A DNA stretch of 64,000 bases. It comes from Orobanche coerulescens (Eukaryota; Streptophyta; Magnoliopsida; Lamiales; Orobanchaceae). This document shows, in pieces, positions 12,374 through 22,867 of the stretch; the first letter of the stretch is position 1; the number at the start of each line of letters is the position of its first letter. A program made the position numbers and the translations under genes. The stretch is taken from assembly GCA_033398695.1 (NCBI GenBank), contig CM065809.1, positions 179,170,501-179,234,500 of the forward strand. Reading direction: 5' to 3'. Under the pieces are notes generated by a model. The model was not told the origin of the DNA, ran no database searches, and saw only the letters and a program-made list of their open reading frames with translations.

Positions 12374-13110
12374 ATGAAAGAAGACGAGTCGGGAAATCAA
12401 GAAGAGAAAATAGACGAAGCAACTTCAACTTCCAAGCTTCACAAATCCGCTCAACCATATAAGCCACCAATTCCTTTCCCGAGCCGTCTGAGAAAAGCAA
12501 AGCAAGATGAGCAATTTTCCGAAATCTACGACATGCTTTCGAAGGTTCATGTCAACTTACCTCTTTTGGATGTTGTGAAGAACATTCCCGCTTATACAAA
12601 ATTTTTCAAAGAGTTGACCTCGAACAAAAGAAGATACAATGGGAACGAGAAAGTAGTGCTCTACGAGGTAGAAGCAAGGGGTCAAAAGAAAGGCGATCCC
12701 GGAAGTTTTATGATCGACATTACTATGGGAGACAAGAGAGTTGCTCGTGGGATGCTAGATTTGGGGGCAAGTGTGAATCTCATGCCATACTCGACCTATT
12801 TGAGGCTTGGACTCGGGGAAATAAAACCGACAAGAATGACTCTTCAAATGGCGGATAGGTCGGTGAAATACACCAAAGGAGACAATGAAGACCTATTAGA
12901 GCAAGTGGACAAGTTGGTGATTCCGCCGATTTTGTTATCTTGGAGATGAGCGATTTCGGGACAAGCGAAAATGAAGGGACAATACTTCTAGGACGGCCGT
13001 TTATGCGTACAACAAAAACAATCGTCGATGTTGATGAAGGAAAGGTCACCATGACCGTCTTGGGCGAAACCGTGGAAATCAACGTGTTCGGTTCATCTCT
13101 TATCCCTTCT
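12374..13110 (+). pseudogene. Athila aspartic protease region
   Basis: The ORF from 12,374 to 12,949 carries the flap-domain lead-in (PLLDVVKNIPAYTKFFKEL) and the active-site block MLDLGASVNLMPYS. DLG instead of DTG/DSG is usual in this lineage, so it is probably not a defect. The enzyme would cleave the Gag-Pol polyprotein. A shift near 12,920 moves the frame into the ORF that starts at 12,940, which continues with the conserved ILLGRPFM block and leads into RT. Confidence 0.85.
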
Positions 13111-14365
13111 CATATTTATGCTTCCCATGATGTGAATTTTGTTGATTGCATTGATTCTTTGGTTGATGATATATATTTTCATGATGATGTAGGTGACACG
13201 TTGCATGATGCTCTAACCGTTGAGCATGATATGGGGCTTAATAATCTAGAAATTGAAAGATATGTTGCGTTATTAGATAATTCCGAAATAATTGATGAAG
13301 TTGACAGTTTTAAGATACCGTTGGAATTAAAATTTGAGGAGCCCATTGAAATCACCCCACCCCAACTTGAATTGAAAGAACTTCCGACACATCTTAAATA
13401 TGTTTTCTTAGGCAAAAGTGACACTTACCCTGTAATTGTCTCTTCCGAATTAACTCCTTTGCAAGAAAACAAATTAGTAGAAGTTCTAACTAAGTTAAAA
13501 GAAGCGATTGGGTGGAGTATTTCCGATATCAAGGGAATAAGTCCGGTTAGGTGCATGCATAAAATAATTCTTGAGGAAAATGTTAAACCGGTTAGGCAAC
13601 CTCAAAGGCGATTGAATCCGAACATGCAGGAAGTTGTGAAAAAGGAAGTTTTAAAATTGCTAGATGTCGGAGTGATCTACCCGATATCCGACAGTAAGTG
13701 GGTGAGTCCTGTGCATGTAGTGCCTAAGAAATCTGGAATAACGGTGGTTCGTAACGATAAAAATGAATTGGTGCCCACTAGAACGGTAACCGGTTGGAGG
13801 ATGTGCATTGATTACCGGAAATTAAATGCCGTAACAAAAAAGGATCATTTTCCTCTACCTTTCATTGATCAAATGTTGGAACGTTTAGTCGGGCATGATT
13901 ATTACTGTTTTCTAGATGGTCTTTCGTGTTTCTATCAAATTCTATTGCTCAGGAAGATCAAGAGAAGACCACTTTCACTTGCCCTTTTGGCACTTTTACC
14001 TTTAGGAGGATGCCGTTTGGTCTTTGCAATGCCCCGCCACTATTCAAAGTTGCATGCTATCTATATTCTCCGACTTGTTAGAAAGATCCATCGAGGTATT
14101 CATGGACGACTTCTCTGTATTTGGAACCACTTTCGATGATTGTTTAAGTAATTTGACTATTGTGCTAGAACGATGTATTGAGTGTAATCTTACACTTAGT
14201 TGGGAAAAGAGTCATTTTATGGTAAAACAAGGTCTTGTTCTAGGTCATATGGTTTCCAATAAAGGAATGGAGGTTGATAAGGCTAAAGTCGATTTGATTG
14301 TTAAATTACCTCCACCTTCTTGTGTCAAAGAGGTTCAAGCTTTTAGGGCATGCCGGGTTTTATAG
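13111..14365 (+). pseudogene. Athila reverse transcriptase, frameshifted
   Basis: The ORF at 12,940-14,139 gives RT fingers and palm: MHKIILEENVKPVRQPQRRL, SKWVSPVHVVPKKSG and [20 protein letters not shown]. The first catalytic-aspartate block reads YCFLDGLSCFYQI, where this lineage usually has LDGYSGYNQI, so it is altered. The frame then breaks (about 13,950-14,025). RT resumes at 14,024-14,365 with the catalytic FMDD (residues 26-29 of that ORF) and the thumb. Two frames are needed for one enzyme. Confidence 0.88.
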
Positions 14366-14900
14366 GCGTTTTATTAAAGATTTTTCAAAATTGCCCGCCC
14401 TTTGAGTAACCTTTTGTGCAAAGATGCTAAATTTGATTTTACCGAGGAATGTTTAGTCGGTTTCAACGCTTTGAAAGAAAAGTTAACTTCAACACCGATT
14501 GTTGTAGCTCTCGATTGGTCTCTCCCTTTTGAAATTATGTGTGGCGTCGACTTTGCTATAGGTGCCGTTTTGGGGCAAAGAGTGAATAAATTCTTCCACG
14601 TGATTTACTATGCGAGTAAAACGCTCGATGAAGCTCAAAGCTAATTACACCACCACCGAAAAGAATTTTTAGCCGTTGTATTTTCTTTAGACAAATTTCG
14701 ATCCTACTTGGTTGGCTCAAAGGTGATTGTGCATACGGATCACGCCGCATTGAAATATTTACTAAAAATCCGATGCAAAACCAAGATTGATTCGATGGGT
14801 TCTTTTCTTTGCAAGAATTTGATTTGGAATTCAAAGATAAAAAGGGGTCGGAAAAGCGTTGTGGCCGACCATCCGTCTAAAGCTAACCGAGGTGATAATT
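14366..14900 (+). pseudogene. Athila RNase H, interrupted
   Basis: 14,402-14,644 encodes the tether and first part of RNase H (GAVLGQR, YYASKTLDEAQ), ending at an in-frame TAA. A second frame from 14,708 supplies VIVHTDHAALKYLL. The first RNase H aspartate normally lies in CDASDYA-like text and reads CGVDFAIGAVLGQR here, so the catalytic site looks damaged. The domain would degrade RNA in RNA:DNA hybrids. Confidence 0.8.
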
Positions 14901-15010
14901 TTAAGCTTGATAATCATTTGCCAATTGTTGAAACTTTCCCGATGAGCAATTGTTCGATGTAACAAGGACACCTTGGTATCGATATTGTCAATTACATTGT
15001 TAGTGGTGTT

Positions 15011-16249
15011 TTGCGGCCCGACTTAACCTATCAAGGGAAGAAGAGATTCGTTTCCATGTGCAGCATTACTTTTGGGGACGAGCCCTATTTATTCAGTGGG
15101 GCACGATCGGATATTCGGCGTTGTGTCCCGAAGGAAGAGCACGAGAGCATATTGTTATTTTGCCATGAGTTGCCTTGTGGAGGACATTTTAGCGCAAAGA
15201 AAAGCGGCTCACAAGGTCCTTCAATCGGGATTCTCTTGCCAACATTGTTTAAGGATGCCTATTTCCATTGCAAGAGTTGCGATCGTTGTCAACGAACGGG
15301 AATATTAGCAAAAGGAATGAGATGCCGTTGACAAACAACCTTGTTGTGGAACTTTTCGATGTTTGGGGAGTGGATTTTATGGGTCCTTTTCCAATTTCCC
15401 ATGGTTTTGAGTATATTCTAGTTCTTTGTAGACTACGTCTCTAAATGGGTGGAAGCAATTCCAACCCGAACTAACGATGCTAACGTGGTTTGCAATTTTT
15501 AGAGATGTGATTTTTGCAGTTTGGGGACGCCTAGGGCCGTGTCGGCAGAGGCACGCATTTTTGCAATAAACAACTTGCGCTTGCTTAAGAAGTACAATGT
15601 GATGCATAAGGTCGCAACAGCGTATCATCCACAAACTTCCGGGCAAGTAGAAGTAAGCAATCGGCAAATAAAGGCAGTGCTCGAAAAGACGGTGAAACCA
15701 ACAAGAAAAGATTGGGCATTAAAGTTGAATGACGCTTTATGGGCATACCGCACGGCCTACAAAACTCCAATCGGAATGAGTCCGTATCGCCTAGTATTTG
15801 GGAAAGCATGTCATCTACCCGTTGAGCTAGAACACAAGGCGTATTGGGCAATCAAAGCGCTCAATTTAGATCAAGAAAAGGCGGGCGAGCGACTATTGCA
15901 TTTAAACGAGCTTGATGAGATGCGATATGAGGCGTACGAAAACGCTAAACTCTACAAAGAACGGACGAAACGGTATCATGATAAGCGTATCGTTCGTAAA
16001 TCTCTCGAACCCGGTATGGATGTTTTGCTACATAACTCCCGTCTCAAACTTATGCCCGGAAAATTGGTATCGCGATGGGGCGGACCATTCAAAGTCGTTA
16101 AAGTATGGCCGCACGGAGCAGTTGAACTTCTTGATCCTCGGAAGAATGAGCATTTTAAAGTAAATGGGCATAGAGTGAAGCCGTATTTCGGACGAACCGA
16201 AGAAATCAATGCGTTCGAGTGCATAGAGGTGGACGACGTTGAAGCTTGA
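15011..16249 (+). pseudogene. Athila integrase, catalytic core damaged
   Basis: 15,011-15,331 contains the H2C2 zinc-binding N-terminus (HELPCGGHFSAKKS, then CKSCDRCQRTG). The core then passes through several frames (WGVDFMGPFP near 15,366-15,395). The ORF 15,521-16,249 carries the [20 protein letters not shown] block with the catalytic Glu, and a long C-terminal domain ending [12 protein letters not shown]. Between them, the segment that should hold the second catalytic Asp (usually SDGGTHF) reads SAEARIF, so the DDE triad is incomplete. The GGGAGGCAACCCAA block follows the stop. Confidence 0.85.
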
Positions 16250-16455
16250 GCAGTGGGAAGAAGTCGAGCTAAAGACTATAAAAAAGCGCTACTTGGGAGG
16301 CAACCCAACGTTTTAGTTAGATTTTTTTGTCTTTTATTTTTCGCATTTATTTTCCTTGTTTGTTTTTATCCGATTCAAAACTGACCGGTTCGACTGTGGG
16401 TACTAAAATGGCAGGAAACCAGTACATTTTCAGAAACTAATAATCTGGAGAGGAA
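16250..16455 (+). other. Post-pol spacer with conserved Athila block
   Basis: AAAAGCGCTACTTGGGAGGC and CAACCCAACG (about 16,281-16,310) match a block I recognise as conserved just 3' of pol in Athila elements. The rest is T-rich non-coding sequence. Confidence 0.6.
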
Positions 16456-16695
16456 GGACACGGCCGAGTTGCCACAGGACACGGCCGGGCCGCAAAACAG
16501 TGGGAATTTGATTATTTAGAACAGGACGACACGGCCGTGTCACAGGACACGGTCGGGCCTCAATACAGCAAGAGTTGGATTTCCGTGATAGTACGACACG
16601 GCCGTGTCGTGAGACCGCAAAAGTCGGCCGGCGAAGGTTTTGAGCAATTACGAACAGCACGACACGACCGTGACATATTCAACACGGCGGTGTCT
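16456..16695 (+). promoter_or_regulatory. Internal copy of the CGGCCGTG hairpin array, upstream of the env-position ORF
   Basis: Hairpin cores start at about 16,461, 16,532, 16,599 and 16,666, spaced 71, 67 and 67 bp, essentially the phasing of the LTR array. The sequence leading into the third hairpin resembles that leading into the last LTR hairpin (CAA-ACAG...GTACGACACGG against CAAGACAG...GTGCGACACGG), so the modules are related. It lies ahead of a spliced-looking leader for the downstream ORF, so an internal promoter is plausible but unproven. No clear TATA box was found after it. Confidence 0.65.
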
Positions 16696-16972
16696 GTCGG
16701 TCAAGATAAAAGCAAACACGACCGTTTCCCATTTTTACCTTCTCCAACTTTTTATCTTTCTCCCTCCCTGCGACCTGCGAACCCTAGCTGCTGCTGCATC
16801 GATTTTTCTCTTTTTTTTTAAAAAAAAAAATTTATGCAAAATCAAGAAGAGATACAAGAATCAACTTTATAATCATCATCTTTCAACCAATTTCATTCAT
16901 CTGAGGAGCAACTCGGACGAATTTGGACCAGGGTTTAATTTTCTTTCTTTCTTCAAATTCTCCGATATCAAG

Positions 16973-17302
16973 GTATGATTCTAATGCTTTTGATGATTAT
17001 TCTTTGTTATGAACATGCTATGATAATTTGAATCGATAGCCCTCAATTATCTAGGGTTCTTGAGTAGATTGAAGTTGAAGAAATTTTGGGGTTCTGAATA
17101 ATTCTTAATGCATTGATGATTAAATCTTTCGATTGAAAATTTTTGTAATTAAGAGATAGTTTTCCATGATAAAGATGATAAATTTAAACGATAATTTTGC
17201 TTGGGAGAAGTTTTGTTCGATAGGGAATTTTATTGCTTGATATAAGTTTGGGGAGGGATACGTTCTGATATACTTGGTTAATGATAGATTAAATTTTTGC
17301 AG
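16973..17302 (+). other. Predicted 330-bp intron in the leader of the env-position ORF
   Basis: The donor ATATCAAG/GTATGATT at 16,972/16,973 and the acceptor TTTTTGCAG/AA at 17,302/17,303 fit plant consensus. The acceptor lies 2 nt upstream of the ATG at 17,305. The interval is AT-rich as plant introns are. Upstream exon sequence (about 16,700-16,972) is pyrimidine-rich and includes AACCCTAGC, like a plant 5' leader. The splice is predicted from sequence only. Confidence 0.6.
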
Positions 17303-17304
17303 AA

Positions 17305-18707
17305 ATGGCACGCGGAAGAGGACGTGGAAATGCTCAACGCGGAAGGGGTAGGAATAGCGGGGAACAAGTGCAGCCGGTAAGAAGGACTATTCAAAGGGCT
17401 GTGGAAACCCCGGAATCTTATGGAATCGATCTACCGGAAACGCAAAATGAGAGGTGGGAAATGCTTGGACAGAAAAAAATGCTCCCTACAAGATGGCCCG
17501 ATGACGAATGCATGGATGCAATGGGGATAAGGGAAGATGTAATGAAATTCCTTGGTAGAGTACATTGGGCGTGGATGATGACTCGACGATGGCCGACATA
17601 TAGGTGTCTAACGATGGAATTTCTAAGCACTCTAACTGTAAGAAGAGATCCGGTAACCAGAGAACCGTCCGAAATGACATTCCGGATCAACAACAACGAA
17701 GAGACACTGACTATCGTCCAGTTGGAGGAAGTATATCATGCAAGACACGAGGGCCATTACCCGATAAATCGATTTGCTTGTGAAACTTACTGGAGGTCCA
17801 TGGTAGAATACCCGGGTAGTGAGGCGCGATATTACGTGGCAAGATCGGCAAAAGGATCGAGTATTCGCAATCCCGTGCTCAGATACTTACACAAGGTGGT
17901 TGCAAATACGATATATGGCCGAAAGGAAACCGGGCCGATTTCATTGCGGGAGTTGTATATTCTGACTCATATGCTCGACGACTCGATTCCGGCAACCGGG
18001 GCCATGGTAGCGGAGCATTTTGAGGATGTCGCAACAAAACCCAAGGGGGAGATATGGATAGGGGGTTTGATTACCCCTATCGCACTACACTACGGTATTT
18101 CATTAGCCCAGAGGACCCCCCTTCCTGGAAATATGCTTCTCTCAATCTCCGTGATGAAAGTGATGAATATGCTGGACTACGAACATCGGATGGTCTTCAT
18201 GCAGACGGATAACGACCATTTCCTCCTCCCAAATCCACCATTGACGACCATAAATAACATTCGGGATATGGGAAATCTTCAAATGGCTACGGAGGCACAC
18301 CGTCGGGCACGATGGGCAGCCGGCTTGGCTCCCCCGGGTCACAGCGCTGTCGACCGAAATGTTCGACCTAGGCGCATTACGGATGATGAGGATAGAGCCG
18401 AGAGGATGGAGGAGGAGGAGGCTTATGAAAGAGGCCCGGATGACGAGGAAGAAGAGAGTGAAGAAGAAGAGGAAGAAATCACGAGAGATCGGCCCGAGAC
18501 GTCAAGGCAAAGCCGAATGGGACGAGCCCCATCGCGCCCATCATTGAGGGAGGAATTCGAAGCCTACCGAGAGGAGGCTAGACGGACCGAGAGGAGGCTA
18601 GACAGAGCGACGCCGAGATATTGTCTCTTGTGAGACAAATGGTCGATTGGCATGTCCAGCAAGGCCACTTCCCTCCGCCCGAGCAAGAAGTCGTAAGTAT
18701 TTCTTGA
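17305..18707 (+). CDS. Athila-type ORF in the env position (Athila ORF-1-like), frameshifted near its C-terminus
   Basis: The open frame runs 442 codons to 18,633. A one-base shift near 18,600-18,610 would extend it in the next frame to a stop at 18,705-18,707. The N-terminus is R/G-rich (ARGRGRGNAQRGRGR, residues 2-16). The middle is a globular region with MEFLSTLTVRRDP and EMTFRINNNEETLTIVQLEE blocks, like the retrotransposon ORF-1/plant-mobile-like proteins of Athila elements. A strongly acidic Glu-rich stretch follows (about residues 362-400), then a charged helical tail. I see no signal peptide or membrane segment, so an envelope function is not supported. RNA binding by the RG-rich N-terminus is inference. 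The AAATGGC context and the upstream acceptor support the start. Confidence 0.65.
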
Positions 18708-20263
18708 CCAATGAAATTCTTTTCTTTAAATACTATACCCCCTTCGTTCGTATATTCTTTAATTCAAGTTTGGGGGGGGTCGGTCAAGAAATACTTCATT
18801 ACTCTCGATTTTTTTTTTTTTTTGCTTGTTTGATTATTTTTGGTGTGTTTTGAACATTTTGCACTTATTTGTGGTGTGTTTTTACTTGGTGTGTTTTTAC
18901 TTGGAGTGTTTATCTTGCAAACTTGTAGAAAACTTTGAAGTGTGTATTTTTTTTTGGAATGCCTCGGGATTTATTTCGTTGTTCTGATATACAAATCGAG
19001 AATAATTTGTTGAAAAAAAAAATTGTTGATAATCGAAACGGGTGTGAAATTGAATAAGTGGTTTTAATATCTTGGAAGTATGAGCAAACCTACTTGTGAG
19101 CTATTGAGCCTTCATGCATTTTCTTAAATGCAAGTTTCATTGTCGAGTGTTTCATTCTTGATTTAAAACTCTAGAACTTGCCTTGGTATCTTGTTTAAAA
19201 CCACTGGTGTGTGTGTGCAAATTGAGTGAAAATAATTTTTGGCGCCTTTGATCTTTACCCTTCGATTTTGGCCAACCCGACATTTGATCATTTATTAAAT
19301 AAACCCAATTGAGGTCATTGTCTATTTCATTATTAAACCACATATCGAGCTTTCATTTACTATAATCCTTCGATCCCTACTTGAACAATTAGAAATATTT
19401 TTGACGAGGATGCAAAGATTGTGGTGACATTGGGTGCCATTTATATTGTCGGGAATGTTGAATTGGTGAAAATAATTACTCCGCTATTTTTGGGAACCTA
19501 GTAACCGGGTGTATTCATGTGACCCATCGTTTACATTCGCGTAAAACGGATCCCTTAGATATGAGTATGCTTGGAAGTAGTTGCGTATATTTTGATCCTA
19601 GTTTCGGTGTGTATTGATGTGACCCATCGTTTACATTCGCGTAATTCGGATCCTTAAATAACCCACCCCAAAAAAAAAAAAAAAAAAATCGGAGCAATAA
19701 GGAGGGTATGACGCTGCGGTTTTCACTTTCGATAGTGCTTGTTACCAGTGGTTCATAATTAAGGGGATGAAAGAAGCAAATCTCAAAGCTTGAGCTTCTA
19801 AAGCGACTATGGTGATTCAAATTCTAAAAATTGCTCGAGTCAAGTTACTTTAGCCATATATATCCCGATCAGACCAAAGCCTACATTTCAAGCCGAGTAA
19901 TGCCTATTTTGATTCACAAAATTTTTGCATAAACAAAACAGTGGTAGAGATTAAGACGATTGGCAAGCCTATGGGGTTCCTTATTTCATTGAATAATTTC
20001 CGAGCGTATACTTATCCATATCACTTTGAGAGTGAGCGAATACACTTGACCAAAGGAGGTTTATATTGCCAAGTATGGACTATGATTTTAAGGAAGCACC
20101 CCGGAGGTTTGAAAACTTTGTAAAACTCGACTTATTTTACTTGTGAGAATTGACGAAATTTTCGAAGAGATCCTTTGAGGTATTTTAACAGTTGAGTTCC
20201 CCTTTTCGTAATGGTTATTTTAAAGTGATTTGCTCGGGACGATCAAAGTTCAAGCTTGGGGTT
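18708..20263 (+). other. 3' non-coding region of the Athila element
   Basis: About 1.5 kb of T-rich sequence with no credible ORF. A direct repeat TGACCCATCGTTTACATTCG occurs at about 19,520 and 19,619. A shorter GTGTGTTTTTACTTGG repeat lies near 18,870-18,905. A G-rich tract (CAAGCTTGGGGTT, about 20,251-20,263) directly before the 3' LTR is the likely polypurine tract. Confidence 0.6.
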
Positions 20264-22092
20264 TGATGAGTCGATTCTTGATCGACTCATTCTGCTCTTT
20301 CTAGTCGTGTTTTTGTTTGTCGTTTAGTATTTTTGTTCCCTTTTATGCGTGGTATGTGTGTTTTTTTATTTATAGGTAGCCAAGCGAAGATTGAGGTGAA
20401 ATATGCGCTTTCATAGCTAATATTGGAGTCCATGACGATCAAAAGCTAAAACGGGCCTAAAACGACGAAAGATTTAAGCAAGATCGGTCAAATCTCCTAA
20501 ATCCCAGAATCTCCACTCCGAATCAAGATGTATTCTCCTTGATATAAATTCCTCGTGAAATTAGCTTCAAACGGTATATCATATGCTAAAATCCGAGGTG
20601 AATTGATACAAGAACGAAGGATCTAGCCAAGAAGACCAAAACCGGACTTGGCCGCACTGTGCGACTCAACTAGGCCGCACCAGCGACTCAACTAGGCCTG
20701 CAGTGCGACTCGAGCCACATCAGGTAACTCGGCCGTGTCATAGGACACGGCCGGGTCTCATTCCAGAAGAAACTCATTTTCCGGAAGGGAACGACTCGAC
20801 CGTGCCTTTTGGGACACGGAAGTCACTATCGGCCATTTTCACTCCTGGCGCGATGCGACACGGCCGTGTCATGGGGCACGGCCGAGTCTCAAGACAGATT
20901 ACTTTTTTCGTTTTCAGCGTAGTGCGACACGGTCGTGTCCACGGACACGGCCGTGCCACTTTTGGTTCATGTCACTTTCCTTGACATCTTTGCATATTTT
21001 AAGCCTTTGTCTTGATTTTTGGCTATAAAACAAAGGGAGTGACCCCTTGAGAGGTGTACTTGTCTTGTGAAGAAGATATTTTGTGGAAAAACACAAGATT
21101 AGGGAGAAAACACCAAAAGAGTGGGAAAGAAAGAGATTTTCATCATCTTCCTTGTGTGTTCTTGGAGTGAGAAAAATACTTTAGTGAGATATAATAATTC
21201 CTTGTATAAATTTGTTGTGAGTTCTTGTAAGAAGATCATCAAACCTTCATCGGGAATTCGATTTCGGCATTTACAAGGGAAGTTTTTACCATGTTTTGTT
21301 CTTCAATTTCCATTATTGTTGTTGAATTAATCATGTGTGGCTAAACACTTCATATGGGTTTTTAGATATAGCCACACACATGTTTTTTATTGTTAGTTCC
21401 TTTTGATTTTCCGGATAAAGTTTGGGATTGTTCCTCTTGTTCGTTCTTCGTTTAAGAACTTTTGAATTAGATCATCAAACCTTTTTCATTGTTGTTATTA
21501 TTATTCAAATCGAGGGTTTTTATCGGTGTTCGCCATCAAACGACCCGAAAGAAACGATTGTGAATGTTCTCGGGCTTTTTCGCGCGATCTTTTAACGATT
21601 TACCTCATCAAAAGTAGTCGGTTAATTGATTGTTAACTAGGGTTTCGTCCCCATCAAAAGAGTATCCCTTAATTTTCGTTGAGAACAATCGTGATTTTTA
21701 GAATTTCCGCCATCAAACGGATTTCTTTTAATCGTGAGCAATCGATAATTCCTAACCTTATTTATTTGAGTATCGGAACTAATAATTGATTACATGTGTG
21801 TCGGTGACTCTAAATTCCCATATTAATCTCATTATTGTTATCTCTCATTTATCCGACTATCAAATTGGTGTTGTTATCACTTAGTTTAATTTAATTTGGT
21901 GCATTAGTAATTGTAATCATAATCAACCAATGATGTATTTTAATTTAATTTACTTTTGTTCATTCGACTATTTGCCGAACATCATCGAATTTTAAACCGT
22001 TTCCAATTCCTCGTGAGATCGACCTCGGAGTTACTTGCCGCTCACTACAAGAGCGATTCGTACACTTGCGAGTATTTAATTTGAATCCATCA
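20264..22092 (+). repeat. Athila 3' LTR (1,829 bp)
   Basis: Begins TGATGAGTCG and ends CCATCA at the target duplication. It matches the 5' LTR with few point changes in the downstream half. The GC-rich hairpin region differs more, e.g. CGGCCGTGCC becomes CGACCGTGCC at about 20,797 and CGGCCGTGTCC becomes CGGTCGTGTCC at about 20,930. TATA box at 21,023-21,030. Confidence 0.93.
20726..21030 (+). promoter_or_regulatory. Hairpin array and TATA box, Athila 3' LTR
   Basis: Hairpin cores at about 20,730, 20,797, 20,861 and 20,930 (64-69 bp spacing), then CTATAAAA at 21,023-21,030. Two hairpins have lost perfect symmetry through C-to-T type changes, consistent with decay of methylated cytosines. Confidence 0.7.
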
Positions 22093-22097
22093 ATTAC

Positions 22098-22804
22098 CCT
22101 GCCTGATGACTTAGCGCACGTTAATCTTTTACTGCAACGTGCGCTAAGTTGTTCCCGATAGCGTGCGCTAGCCAGTAGGCTTAGCGTGCGCTAATAACGT
22201 GCAGTTACATGCATTTCGGGTACCGATCAACATCTGGCGATTATCAAAAACTCTAAGTGATTCTGAATCATGATCATAGCTATCAAACAACGAAATACAA
22301 TATCCTTTAACATATAGGTAATCATCCGACTTTTAATTCAAGTCATATATTCATATTTCATCTTTCTTAATATCATCAACCTAACACCAAGAACTCATAA
22401 TCATGCCATGTTCATCATCATATGAAGGAACCAACAACAACAACATCACAGATCCGAATTGAAGGAAGACATTATCCAACATATCTCTTTGAAGATAACA
22501 ACTCATTCGAAACCATCCAATTCATATCAATATCTTCATATCAACAATAACATTATCATAATCCGGTAATCCAACTCATAATCATACTTATGAACTTGTT
22601 TATATGATAATCATCAGCTCAAGAACATCATATAAAATCCAAAACGAAATCTCAAAGTGAAGAGTAATTACCTTTTTGAAGGAATGGATTGATTTCCAAG
22701 GTTGAATCCATTTACAAGAATCACCAATGATTTCAAGCTTCAAATGTTTGTTATGGATGATTAACTCCATCTTAATCCAGTGTTTGGAACCTCCAATATA
22801 TCCC

Positions 22805-22867
<63 letters not shown>

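Larger units (their letters stand above)
8727..22092 (+). mobile_element. Athila-like Ty3/gypsy retrotransposon (13.4 kb) with ORF in the env position
   Basis: The element starts TGATGAGTCG and ends CCATCA, flanked by attac target duplications. LTRs of about 1.83 kb (8727-10,557; 20,264-22,092) are nearly identical apart from small changes. Internal order: PBS, gag, protease, RT, RNase H, integrase, then a separate 1.4-kb ORF after pol. That order, the protease DLGAS motif and the GGGAGGCAACCCAA block after integrase (about 16,290-16,310) are Athila-lineage hallmarks. pol carries several frameshifts and damaged catalytic blocks, so this copy is not autonomous as read. Confidence 0.93.
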
